Notes: generated by a model not told the origin, from the letters alone. DNA of 5,667 nucleotides from Chloroflexota bacterium (GCA_016191985.1 JACPVB010000189.1:1-5667); one strand, 5' to 3'; shown: positions 1 to 5,277, counted from the first letter of the stretch. Numbers and translations: made by a program.

Positions 1-1
1 C

Positions 2-154
2 AAACTCACCCTCTATGTCGATGGACAGGAGATCGATTCGGCCACGGATACATCCTACACCAGAGGCGGCCTGGGCCTGATCGTCTGGAGCGCTGAAGAC
101 GCGAACAAAACAGACGTTTCCTTCGATGATTTTTTGGTGACAGATATTCCATAA
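2..154 (+). CDS. C-terminal end of a jelly-roll (LamG/DUF1080-like) domain protein, 5' truncated by the window
   Basis: An open frame enters from the left edge and ends at TAA 152-154, giving the last 50 residues. They have the look of the final strands of a concanavalin-like beta sandwich: a hydrophobic strand with a turn (LYVDGQEID), a short strand with G-rich turn (RGGLGLIVWS), and the closing FDDFLV strand. In LamG and DUF1080-type domains the last strand often reads 'FDDF.V'. Such domains bind or cleave carbohydrates, or serve as extracellular adhesion modules at the end of larger proteins. The fragment shows no catalytic residue and no membrane segment, so the function of the whole protein cannot be told. 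No terminator-like hairpin with T-run directly follows the stop. I am fairly sure it is coding, and less sure of the fold. Confidence 0.6.
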   Translation, partial: KLTLYVDGQEIDSATDTSYTRGGLGLIVWSAEDANKTDVSFDDFLVTDIP

Positions 155-175
155 AACCCTGGTACAGAATTTTTA

Positions 176-204
176 TTTCAAGCAGGTGCATTTTGTGCTA
201 TTAT
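176..204 (+). promoter_or_regulatory. weak candidate sigma70 promoter for the hicBA remnant
   Basis: TTTCAA (176-181) and TATTAT (199-204) are separated by 17 bases. The -10 matches consensus at five of six positions but the -35 at only three. An alternative -35/-10 pair, TTGAAT (269-274) with CATAAT (290-295), has a short 15-base spacer. The rest of the 155-305 stretch is AT-rich and shows no gene. This is a guess based on hexamers only. Confidence 0.2.
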
Positions 205-305
205 TCGAGGGCGAAAATTACCGTAAATTTCCCCCGAATTCACAGCCATACAATCATCGCAAGGAAATTTGAATGCTGTGTATCAGTTCCATAATTTGTA
301 AGCGC

Positions 306-356
306 TGGTGGTCGAGTAGTCCCGAGTGATCTTCGAGGGACGTATCGAGACCACCA
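306..356. repeat. 51-base imperfect palindrome, intergenic repeat-like
   Basis: The outer arms TGGTGGTC (306-313) and GACCACCA (349-356) are perfect inverted repeats. Inside them GTCCC (319-323) pairs with GGGAC (337-341). In between, the arms agree only with small offsets, so the folded form has bulges. The outer-arm pattern, GGTGGTCGAGTA on one side and TATCGAGACCACC on the other, resembles a dispersed palindromic repeat I recall from several bacterial genomes, but I cannot confirm that here. It ends four bases before the ribosome binding site of the next gene, so as RNA it could affect translation. No T-run follows, so it is not a standard terminator. Confidence 0.7.
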
Positions 357-369
357 TTTGAGGTGATAT

Positions 370-618
370 ATGAGACAAGTTATCATTTATTCTGGCGAAG
401 ATGGCTATTTTGTTGCTGAATGCCCCAGTCTGCCCGGGTGTATCAGTGAAGGGCAGACCCGCGAAGAAGCCGTTGTCAATATCAAGGAAGCTATTAATGG
501 TTATGTTGCCGCTCTCGTAGAAGATGGGGTGCCCGTTCCAGAAGAAAACTTTAGTGCGATGGTTGTCGCAGACCATAAGGAATTGGATCGCGGTACACTT
601 CGTGCCATCATCCGCTAG
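370..618 (+). CDS. hicB: HicB-family antitoxin remnant fused in frame to the HicA C-terminus (82 aa)
   Basis: Residues 1 to about 65 match the HicB antitoxin fold: an N-terminal strand (MRQVIIY), the hallmark 'GYFVAECPSLPGC' (12-24), a 'T.EEA..NI.EAI..Y' helix (30-45) and a 'EDG.PVPEE' turn (51-59). A complete HicB of this short type binds and neutralises the HicA mRNA endoribonuclease. The start at 370 is supported by an excellent Shine-Dalgarno, GAGGTGAT (360-367). From about residue 68 onward the sequence is no longer HicB: DHKELDRGTLRAIIR is what one expects near the end of HicA. The frame then stops at TAG (616-618). I infer a deletion that removed the end of hicB and most of hicA, so the product is a chimera. 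Its HicB part might still bind a HicA made elsewhere. Automated pipelines would probably call it simply a HicB antitoxin. Confidence 0.8.
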   Translation: MRQVIIYSGEDGYFVAECPSLPGCISEGQTREEAVVNIKEAINGYVAALVEDGVPVPEENFSAMVVADHKELDRGTLRAIIR

Positions 619-657
619 TCTGGCCTGAGCGTAGACGAATTTATCAAACTCTTGTAA
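568..657 (+). pseudogene. hicA: HicA toxin 3' remnant with in-frame TAG
   Basis: Reading the hicB frame through the TAG at 616-618 continues as SGLSVDEFIKLL and then TAA (655-657). From family knowledge HicA toxins usually end in 'DHKEL.RGTLR.I.RQAGLS.DEF..LL', so the sequence on both sides of the TAG belongs to one HicA tail. The TAG stands where a Gln is usual, which a CAG to TAG transition explains. Everything upstream in HicA is missing: the start, the 'GSH' segment with the catalytic histidine, and the double-stranded-RNA-binding-like core. The toxin is therefore certainly dead at this locus. The left boundary is approximate, because the junction lies within codons 64-68 of the fused frame (about 559-573). 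Confidence 0.75.
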
Positions 658-682
658 CTTTTCTTTCAACTTTCCACTTTCC

Positions 683-714
683 ACCGACTACCCAACTACT
701 TGACTACTAAACTA
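683..714 (+). repeat. degenerate 8-base tandem array (4 units, NNNRACTA) before dnaX
   Basis: Four consecutive octamers (683-690, 691-698, 699-706, 707-714) each end in RACTA: GACTA, AACTA, GACTA, AACTA. The first three bases vary. The array ends two bases before the dnaX start codon. It is preceded by a pyrimidine-rich tract (658-685) holding a 7-base direct repeat, ACTTTCC (669-675 and 676-682). The same octamer family recurs at 2257-2297 (opposite strand) and 2787-2818. Confidence 0.6.
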
Positions 715-716
715 AT

Positions 717-2255
717 ATGACCCAAGCCCTCTATCGTAAATACCGCCCCCGCCAATGGGACGCCGTGATTGGACAGGAACATATCGTCCAGACTCTCACC
801 AACTCCATCAAGGCTGACCGTGTTGGTCATGCCTACCTCTTCGCTGGCCCGCGTGGGACAGGGAAAACAACGGTTGCTCGTCTATTGGCAAAGGCAGTCA
901 ATTGCCTTAACGAAGACCCAGCACAACGACCCGACAACACCTGTGATTACTGCAAAGCTGTCAACGAAAATCGTTTTATGGATTTAATTGAAATTGATGC
1001 GGCTTCAAATACAAGTGTGGACGATGTCCGCGATCTGCGTGACAAGATCAACTTCTCGCCTTCGCAGGGCAAATATAAAATTTACATCATCGACGAAGTC
1101 CACATGCTTTCAACTGCGGCTTTCAACGCCCTGCTCAAAACGCTTGAAGAACCGCCACCGCACGCCATCTTCGTTTTAGCCACCACCGAGATTCATAAAA
1201 TCCCTGCCACGGTGCTCTCGCGCTGTCAGCGTCACGAGTTCCGCCGCGTGCCCATTGACGAGATCGTTTCCAACCTCAAACAAATCGCCGCCTCTGAAAA
1301 TATTCAAGTGGATGAAGAAGCCTTCACGCTCATCGCCCGTCAATCGGCGGGTGGGATGCGCGACGCGCAATCACTACTCGATCAACTCGCTTCCACGGGA
1401 ACAAAAATCACACTTGCGCTCGCGCAGCAAGTCCTTGGCACTGCCACCAGCCAAACCGTGCTGGATGTCATCGCCTCCATTCTCGACCATCAACCTGCGC
1501 GCGGTCTCGAAACCATTCACCATGCCCTCGACTCGGGCGCCGACCCGCGCTCGCTGGCGCGTCAACTCGTCGAATACACGCGCGGTCTCATGCTTATCCA
1601 AATGGGCAATGCCGAGCAAGTCGAAGCCACGCGCGAAGTCAAAGCCCAAATGCAAACCCACGCGAATTCATTCAACTCATCGGATGTCCTGCGCATGATG
1701 AAAATTTTCAACAACGCCGCTGTGGATTTGCGCGGCGGCTGGCAGCCCTCTTTGAGTCTGGAACTTGCTTTGGCAGAGATAATGGACTCTCCAGCGGAAT
1801 CCGCGCGCACCGCCGCGCCGCGTCCGACTCCGCCCCAGCCTGCTGCAACTCAAAGAGCAGAATCCAAGCCCGAGGTTAAGAAAGAGGCGCAGCCTGTCGT
1901 TGAAGCGCCCGCGCTCAACTCAGGTGACGTTGTCAAAGCGTGGAAATCCCTCATCGCCACGCTTCCAAAGACACAGGCAAATCTTTCCGCGTTGATGAAC
2001 TCCGTCAAGATGATCGACGTGCAAGGCAAGACCCTCATCCTCGGCATGGCAAGCGACGTGCTCGTGGAAAAACTAAACAAACCCGACCAGATCGAAATCA
2101 TCCAGCGCCTCATCAAAGACCACTTCCACGTGGACGTATCTGTGCGCTGTGTCGTCACCAATGCCAAAGGCAAACTTCCCTCGCATCTTGCGCAAGACGG
2201 CATGGTCGCCGCCGCCATCCAACACGGTGGCGAAATTGTGGATATGGATGAATAG
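717..2255 (+). CDS. dnaX: DNA polymerase III subunit gamma/tau (512 aa)
   Basis: This is the ATPase of the clamp loader, which opens and loads the beta sliding clamp at primed DNA and couples the polymerases at the fork. The N-terminus 'YRKYRP..W..VIGQEH' is diagnostic. An AAA+ module follows: Walker A GPRGTGKT (44-51), a zinc-binding insert with C63, C76 and C79, Walker B IIDEVHM (124-130), sensor 1 ATT (155-157), the SRC arginine-finger motif (168-170) and sensor 2 GGMRDAQS (212-219). The helical collar domain runs to about 355. A Pro/Ala-rich linker (about 359-400) leads to a short C-terminal domain (about 402-485). In E. coli the second zinc ligand is also a Cys; here the position holds D73. 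The ATG at 717 fits the family start exactly, yet it has no Shine-Dalgarno: the 25 bases upstream are pyrimidine/A-rich. I see no A-rich slippery heptamer that would produce a short gamma form by frameshift. It is the first gene of a cluster with ybaB and recR. Confidence 0.97.
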   Translation: MTQALYRKYRPRQWDAVIGQEHIVQTLTNSIKADRVGHAYLFAGPRGTGKTTVARLLAKAVNCLNEDPAQRPDNTCDYCKAVNENRFMDLIEIDAASNTSVDDVRDLRDKINFSPSQGKYKIYIIDEVHMLSTAAFNALLKTLEEPPPHAIFVLATTEIHKIPATVLSRCQRHEFRRVPIDEIVSNLKQIAASENIQVDEEAFTLIARQSAGGMRDAQSLLDQLASTGTKITLALAQQVLGTATSQTVLDVIASILDHQPARGLETIHHALDSGADPRSLARQLVEYTRGLMLIQMGNAEQVEATREVKAQMQTHANSFNSSDVLRMMKIFNNAAVDLRGGWQPSLSLELALAEIMDSPAESARTAAPRPTPPQPAATQRAESKPEVKKEAQPVVEAPALNSGDVVKAWKSLIATLPKTQANLSALMNSVKMIDVQGKTLILGMASDVLVEKLNKPDQIEIIQRLIKDHFHVDVSVRCVVTNAKGKLPSHLAQDGMVAAAIQHGGEIVDMDE

Positions 2256-2256
2256 T

Positions 2257-2297
2257 TAGTCTGTTCGTCGGATGGTCTGAATGGTCGGTTGGTCGAA
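2257..2297 (-). repeat. degenerate 8-base tandem array (5 units, TNGTCKGW) after dnaX
   Basis: Five octamers begin at 2257, 2265, 2273, 2282 and 2290, with one extra A (2281) between units three and four. All carry GTC at positions 3-5, mostly as TGGTCKGA. On the minus strand this reads as RAC(T/C)A every 8 bases, which is the same pattern as the arrays at 683-714 and 2787-2818. It begins two bases after the dnaX stop codon. Confidence 0.55.
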
Positions 2298-2342
2298 TAC
2301 TTGTAGTAATTAGCAAATTGTAATTTGTTATTGAGGTTGATT

Positions 2343-2789
2343 ATGGCGACATCAAATAAAAATAGCAGCGGAAAGAGAAAACGAGACGTAAAAATTGAAT
2401 TTACGATTAGCCCTGTGCTTCAAAAGGTAGAGAAAAAAATAAGCGAAGCACAAAATTTTCAATTGGAAGTTATTGCGAAGACAAACTTCAATTCTTTTAA
2501 CGGCAGGGAAATTGCTGCGTGGCTGAGAAAAAACCACAGAATGTGGCGTGCAGTTTTGTTGCCGTTAGATTTTATTTCCCTCCGTGATATGGCAGATGGA
2601 AGTTGGCACGCAGATACACTTTATATTTATCCCGAAGATGGCTATCACTTTAAGCTGGAAGAAATCATGAAAGAGCAATTCCATGCTGATGAAACACAAT
2701 GGATTGGCAGAGAAAGCGCGATGGATATGCTTGGAACAAGTGAAATACAAGACGCTTCGTATGTGATTCTTTCTGCTTGGTGGGATTGA
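2343..2789 (+). CDS. hypothetical protein, 148 aa, inserted between dnaX and ybaB
   Basis: I do not recognise the family. The ATG at 2343 is chosen over the in-frame TTG at 2325 because GAGG (2333-2336) sits six bases before it. The protein begins with a polar, basic, probably disordered stretch (residues 1-18, with KRKR at 11-14). A predicted alternation of strands and helices follows, rich in aromatics: 'AAWLRKNHRMWRA' (58-70), 'DTLYIYPEDGYHFKLEEIMKEQF' region (91-113) and a C-terminal 'AWWD'. There is no signal peptide or membrane segment, so it should be cytosolic. Base composition differs from its neighbours: the 60 bases from 2401 hold 21 G/C, against 43 for dnaX at 1501-1560 and 30 for ybaB at 3001-3060. 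Position and spacing suggest co-transcription with dnaX, ybaB and recR. The composition and the repeat arrays on both sides suggest later insertion. No function should be assigned. Confidence 0.8.
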   Translation: MATSNKNSSGKRKRDVKIEFTISPVLQKVEKKISEAQNFQLEVIAKTNFNSFNGREIAAWLRKNHRMWRAVLLPLDFISLRDMADGSWHADTLYIYPEDGYHFKLEEIMKEQFHADETQWIGRESAMDMLGTSEIQDASYVILSAWWD

Positions 2790-2818
2790 CCACTAACTAT
2801 GTAACTACTCAACCAGGA
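2787..2818 (+). repeat. degenerate 8-base tandem array (about 4 units, RACYA) before ybaB
   Basis: Octamers starting at 2787, 2795, 2803 and 2811 carry GACCA, AACTA, AACTA and AACCA in near-constant phase (the first is offset by one base). The array begins at the stop codon of the 148-residue gene, and its last unit runs into the ybaB Shine-Dalgarno AGGAG (2815-2819). It is the third copy of this spacer pattern in the window and has the same orientation as the one before dnaX. Confidence 0.45.
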
Positions 2819-2827
2819 GACTAATTT

Positions 2828-3157
2828 ATGGCTAAAGGATTTAATCGTGGACCCGCCATGGGCGGACAGGCTGGCATGATGCAGCAATTACAGCGTATGC
2901 AAAAGCAAATGGAAGAAGCGCAGGCGAAACTCGCCGAAGAGACCGTGTCTGCTACGGCGGGCGGTGGCGCGATCAAAGTCGTCATGACTGGCGACCAGAA
3001 ATGTAAATCTGTCGAAATCTCCCCCGAGTTTTTGAAGGACGCGGACGCCGAAATGCTGCAAGACATGGTCTTGTCCGCCGTCAACATGGCATTGGACGAG
3101 TCGCGTGCTTTGCAGGAAAAGTTGATGGGTCCGCTGGCGGGTGGGTTACCTTTTTGA
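2828..3157 (+). CDS. ybaB: YbaB/EbfC family nucleoid-associated DNA-binding protein (109 aa)
   Basis: YbaB/EbfC proteins are small dimers that bind DNA without strong sequence demand and help compact the nucleoid; they are nearly always encoded between dnaX and recR. The sequence shows the family plan. A Gly/Met-rich start (residues 1-20) leads to a long amphipathic, coiled-coil-like helix 'MQQLQRMQKQMEEAQAKLAEE' region (18-38). The central sheet follows with 'ATAGGGAIKVVMTGD' (42-56) and 'SVEISPEFL' (61-69), then the C-terminal helix 'LQDMVLSAVNMALDESRAL' region (77-95) and a Gly-rich tail. Length is normal for the family. Shine-Dalgarno AGGAG (2815-2819) is well placed eight bases before the ATG. 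The gene is followed after 73 bases by recR, with a palindrome in that gap. Confidence 0.95.
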   Translation: MAKGFNRGPAMGGQAGMMQQLQRMQKQMEEAQAKLAEETVSATAGGGAIKVVMTGDQKCKSVEISPEFLKDADAEMLQDMVLSAVNMALDESRALQEKLMGPLAGGLPF

Positions 3158-3163
3158 TCCAAT

Positions 3164-3222
3164 GTAAGGGCACAGCGGAACAATCAATGATTTTGTCTTC
3201 AACCATCCCGCTGTGCCCCTAC
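3164..3222. repeat. 59-base palindrome with 15-bp arms in the ybaB-recR spacer
   Basis: The left arm 3164-3178 and right arm 3208-3222 are inverted repeats of 15 bases with one mismatch (A3167 against C3219). The core GGGCACAGCGG / CCGCTGTGCCC is perfect over 11 bp. The loop is 29 bases. No T-run follows the right arm, so it is not an intrinsic terminator. The outer motif GTAGGGGCAC / GTGCCCCTAC resembles dispersed palindromic elements I recall from Chloroflexota and cyanobacterial genomes (inference). The right arm ends directly against the recR Shine-Dalgarno GGTGA (3223-3227), so the folded RNA could modulate recR translation, or the element may have supplied the leader. Confidence 0.8.
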
Positions 3223-3230
3223 GGTGAAAT

Positions 3231-3836
3231 ATGATCCTTCCCGAATCCATCCAATCCCTTATCACCGCCCTCGAACGCCTGCCAGGCATTGGGCCAAAGT
3301 CCGCTTCGCGGCTGGCTTTTTACTTGCTGCGTACATCCGACGATGTTTCGCAGGATTTGTCCACGGCGCTGGCGAATCTCAAAGCCAACACTGCCTTTTG
3401 CCAGGAATGCTTCAACATCACCGCAGCAGGGCGCGAACGCTGCGAAATATGCGAGTCAACCAAGCGTGATGGTTCCCTGATTTGTGTGGTGGAAGAGGCG
3501 TTGGATGTCCTTGCCCTTGAACGCACAGGCGGCTTTCATGGAAAATACCACGTCTTGCAGGGCGTGTTATCTCCCATCGAAGGCATTGGCCCCGACGATT
3601 TGAAGATCAAGCAACTGGTGACCCGCGTTGCTAGTGGGGGAGTGAAGGAGATTATCCTCGCCACCAATCCCAGCATGGAGGGCGACGCGACGGCGCAATA
3701 TTTGCAAACGCAGTTAAAGAAATTCAATGTGCATGTCACCCGTCTCGCACGCGGTTTGCCTGTGGGCGGCGACCTTGAATATGCAGATCAAAACACTTTG
3801 CTAAGAGCTTTGTCTGGAAGACAGGAAATGAACTAA
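3231..3836 (+). CDS. recR: Recombination mediator protein RecR (201 aa)
   Basis: RecR works with RecF and/or RecO to load RecA on SSB-coated single-stranded DNA during gap repair; it forms a ring-shaped clamp. The domains are in the usual order. A helix-hairpin-helix (about 10-30, LPGIGPKSASRLAFYLL) is followed by a C4 zinc finger with C57, C60, C71 and C74 (C-x2-C-x10-C-x2-C). The Toprim domain carries the VVEE acidic motif (86-89) and 'ATNPSMEGDATA' (144-155). The C-terminal 'RLARGLPVGGDLEYADQNTLLRAL' region (171-194) is highly characteristic. Length is typical (about 200). The ATG at 3231 has a close Shine-Dalgarno GGTGA (3223-3227, three bases away). It is the last gene of the dnaX cluster and is followed four bases after the stop by a strong terminator. 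Confidence 0.97.
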   Translation: MILPESIQSLITALERLPGIGPKSASRLAFYLLRTSDDVSQDLSTALANLKANTAFCQECFNITAAGRERCEICESTKRDGSLICVVEEALDVLALERTGGFHGKYHVLQGVLSPIEGIGPDDLKIKQLVTRVASGGVKEIILATNPSMEGDATAQYLQTQLKKFNVHVTRLARGLPVGGDLEYADQNTLLRALSGRQEMN

Positions 3837-3840
3837 CAAT

Positions 3841-3869
3841 GGGCGGCCATTATGGCCGCCCAATTTTTT
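3841..3869 (+). terminator. intrinsic terminator of the dnaX-ybaB-recR cluster
   Basis: A perfect GC-rich inverted repeat, GGGCGGCCAT (3841-3850) and ATGGCCGCCC (3852-3861), with T3840-A3862 extending the stem, is followed by AA and six T (3864-3869). As RNA the practical form is an 8-9 bp stem with a small loop and a U-run, the standard rho-independent design. The next start codon (3870-3872) follows immediately after the last T. Confidence 0.9.
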
Positions 3870-5156
3870 ATGAAGATCACCATTCTCACGTACGGCTCTC
3901 GCGGCGATATCCAGCCTTTTGTTGCGCTTGCGCAAGGCTTGCAGCAAAACGGACACATTGTCAAACTCGCCGCGCCGCACAGGTTTGATGAATTTGTTGC
4001 ATCCCATGGCATATCTTTTGTCCCATTGGCGGGTGATCCCGAAGAAATCAGCAGGCTCATCAACGATGCAGGCACAAATCCCATACGTGTTGTAACATCC
4101 ATGCGGAATTATATTTTTTCAATTGCACCGCAAGTCTCATCTGCTGCTTTCTTGGCCTGCAAAAACGCTGATCTCATTATTCATTCTTTCCTTTTCACAG
4201 TTGGAGGGCATTCGTGGGCGCGTGAGCACAACCTCCCCGATGTCTCTGTGCAGACCTTTCCCATGTTTGCTCCCACGCGCGCTTTTCCAAATGTCTCTGT
4301 TCCAAATATTCCCCCCGGCTTGCTCAGTTATCTCTCTCACTGGTTCGCTGCTCAAATATTTTGGCATGGCGGAAATGCGGGATATGGAACTGTGCGGCGT
4401 GCCAACCCGGAGATTGATTTCCCAAAGAAACTTTACTGGCCCTTTGATAAAACCCGCCCGCCTCACCTTCGGACCCCATTGCTGGGTGCCTACAGCCCGG
4501 TCATTTTGCCACGCCCAAGCGACTGGGATGCTAATATCCATGTAACGGGTTATTTCTTTCTGAACGAAGAAACCTATCAAGCATCCCATGAGTTATTGGC
4601 TTTCCTTGCCAATGGCAAACCTCCCGTTTGCATCTCCTTTGGGAGCATGGTCAATCGCAAGGCGGAATACATTGATCAAATTGTGCGCGAGGCTTTGAGA
4701 CGAACCGATAATCGCGGAATTATTCTTTCGGGATGGAGTGGTGTCAAGCGACAGGCATCTGATGATCTGTTTTATCTTGAGTCCGCGCCGCATGATTGGT
4801 TATTGTCGAAATGTAAACTGGTAATTCATCATGGCGGCGCAGGCACCACGTCCGCCGGGTTGCGTGCTGGGATTCCAGCAATTGTTATTCCGTTTACAGC
4901 CGATCAACCATTTTGGGGAAACAGAGTCCATGCCATTGGTGCGGGATCAAAACCAATTCTTGTAAAAAATATTTCTGTTGAAAAAATAATACAGGCAATT
5001 GCTGAGGCGGAGTCAAATGCTGTTCGTGAGCGTGCGCAGGTTATCGGTCAAAGAATACGAAGCGAAGATGGGGTTGTGGTTGCGATCAAGCTGATTGAAT
5101 CATACGTTGTTGAATTTCAATCGAACGCCGCTTCCGTTATTCATAAACAAATTTAA
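3870..5156 (+). CDS. family-1 glycosyltransferase, sterol/macrolide UGT type (428 aa)
   Basis: It probably transfers a sugar from a nucleotide-sugar donor to a lipid or other hydrophobic acceptor in the cytoplasm. It has the two-lobed GT-B plan. The N-terminal lobe opens with ITILTYGSRGDIQPFVAL (3-20), the Glycosyltransf_28/UGT80 signature with a Gly-rich loop. The C-terminal lobe has SFGSM (256-260), APHDW (306-310) and the donor-binding motif HHGGAGTTSAGLRAGIP (320-336), ending with DQPFWGNR (345-352). The 'APHDWL' to 'DQPFWG' block is typical of sterol 3-beta-glucosyltransferase-like and MGT-family enzymes; the true acceptor cannot be read from sequence. I start it at ATG 3870, because the family signature begins right there. 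The in-frame ATG at 3852 lies within the terminator hairpin. Neither start has a Shine-Dalgarno. It is more AT-rich than dnaX (23 of 60 bases G/C at 4081-4140). There is no signal peptide. Its place between recR and the rRNA operon gives no functional hint. Confidence 0.93.
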   Translation: MKITILTYGSRGDIQPFVALAQGLQQNGHIVKLAAPHRFDEFVASHGISFVPLAGDPEEISRLINDAGTNPIRVVTSMRNYIFSIAPQVSSAAFLACKNADLIIHSFLFTVGGHSWAREHNLPDVSVQTFPMFAPTRAFPNVSVPNIPPGLLSYLSHWFAAQIFWHGGNAGYGTVRRANPEIDFPKKLYWPFDKTRPPHLRTPLLGAYSPVILPRPSDWDANIHVTGYFFLNEETYQASHELLAFLANGKPPVCISFGSMVNRKAEYIDQIVREALRRTDNRGIILSGWSGVKRQASDDLFYLESAPHDWLLSKCKLVIHHGGAGTTSAGLRAGIPAIVIPFTADQPFWGNRVHAIGAGSKPILVKNISVEKIIQAIAEAESNAVRERAQVIGQRIRSEDGVVVAIKLIESYVVEFQSNAASVIHKQI

Positions 5157-5195
5157 ACTGCCCCGATTTTTTAAGGTTTAAATCCGTTTTTGCTA

Positions 5196-5223
5196 TTGAC
5201 AAGTTTTAGGTATTGCATATAAT
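5196..5223 (+). promoter_or_regulatory. rRNA promoter P1 (consensus sigma70)
   Basis: TTGACA (5196-5201) and TATAAT (5218-5223) both match the sigma70 consensus perfectly, with a 16-base spacer. The 30 bases upstream are rich in A/T tracts (for example T 5167-5172 and T-run 5187-5191), like an UP element. Transcription should start near 5230. The lone downstream gene on this strand is 16S rRNA, so this is read as its distal promoter. Confidence 0.85.
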
Positions 5224-5266
5224 TGTCATTCGCCAGTACAAAACAAAAGATTTCGTCTCCCCGACA

Positions 5267-5277
5267 GATCATTGACA
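5267..5277 (+). promoter_or_regulatory. boxA-like antitermination element downstream of P1
   Basis: GATCATTGACA resembles the boxA consensus GCTCTTTRACA (two mismatches) and is followed by ACTGA. boxA in the nascent RNA recruits NusB-NusE (S10), letting RNA polymerase resist Rho in untranslated rRNA. The identical string ACAACTGA follows the core of the second copy at 5429-5439. Confidence 0.45.

Noticed and set aside
283..684. A 133-codon open frame on the minus strand opposite hicB
   Set aside because: It lies antisense to the well-supported HicB/HicA sequence, has no family resemblance and no ribosome site; it is a shadow frame.
1870..1890. AAG AAA GAG run in the dnaX linker as a programmed frameshift site for a gamma form
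   Set aside because: It is not an A-rich slippery heptamer, and no strong hairpin or upstream Shine-Dalgarno-like stimulator is visible.
2325..2342. TTG start (2325) for the 148-residue gene
   Set aside because: There is no ribosome site before it, whereas GAGG is properly placed before ATG 2343.
3852..3869. Upstream ATG (3852) as the start of the glycosyltransferase
   Set aside because: It would add MAAQFF from within the terminator stem and T-run; the family signature starts right after ATG 3870.
4137..4589. A 150-codon minus-strand open frame inside the glycosyltransferase gene
   Set aside because: The plus-strand glycosyltransferase is continuous with conserved motifs on both sides; the antisense frame shows no recognisable domain.
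5151..5183. Inverted repeat ATTTAAAC / GTTTAAAT after the glycosyltransferase as its terminator
   Set aside because: The stem is only 8 bp, nearly all A/T and itself self-complementary, with a 17-base loop and no T-run after it; it more likely reflects AT-rich UP-element DNA of P1.
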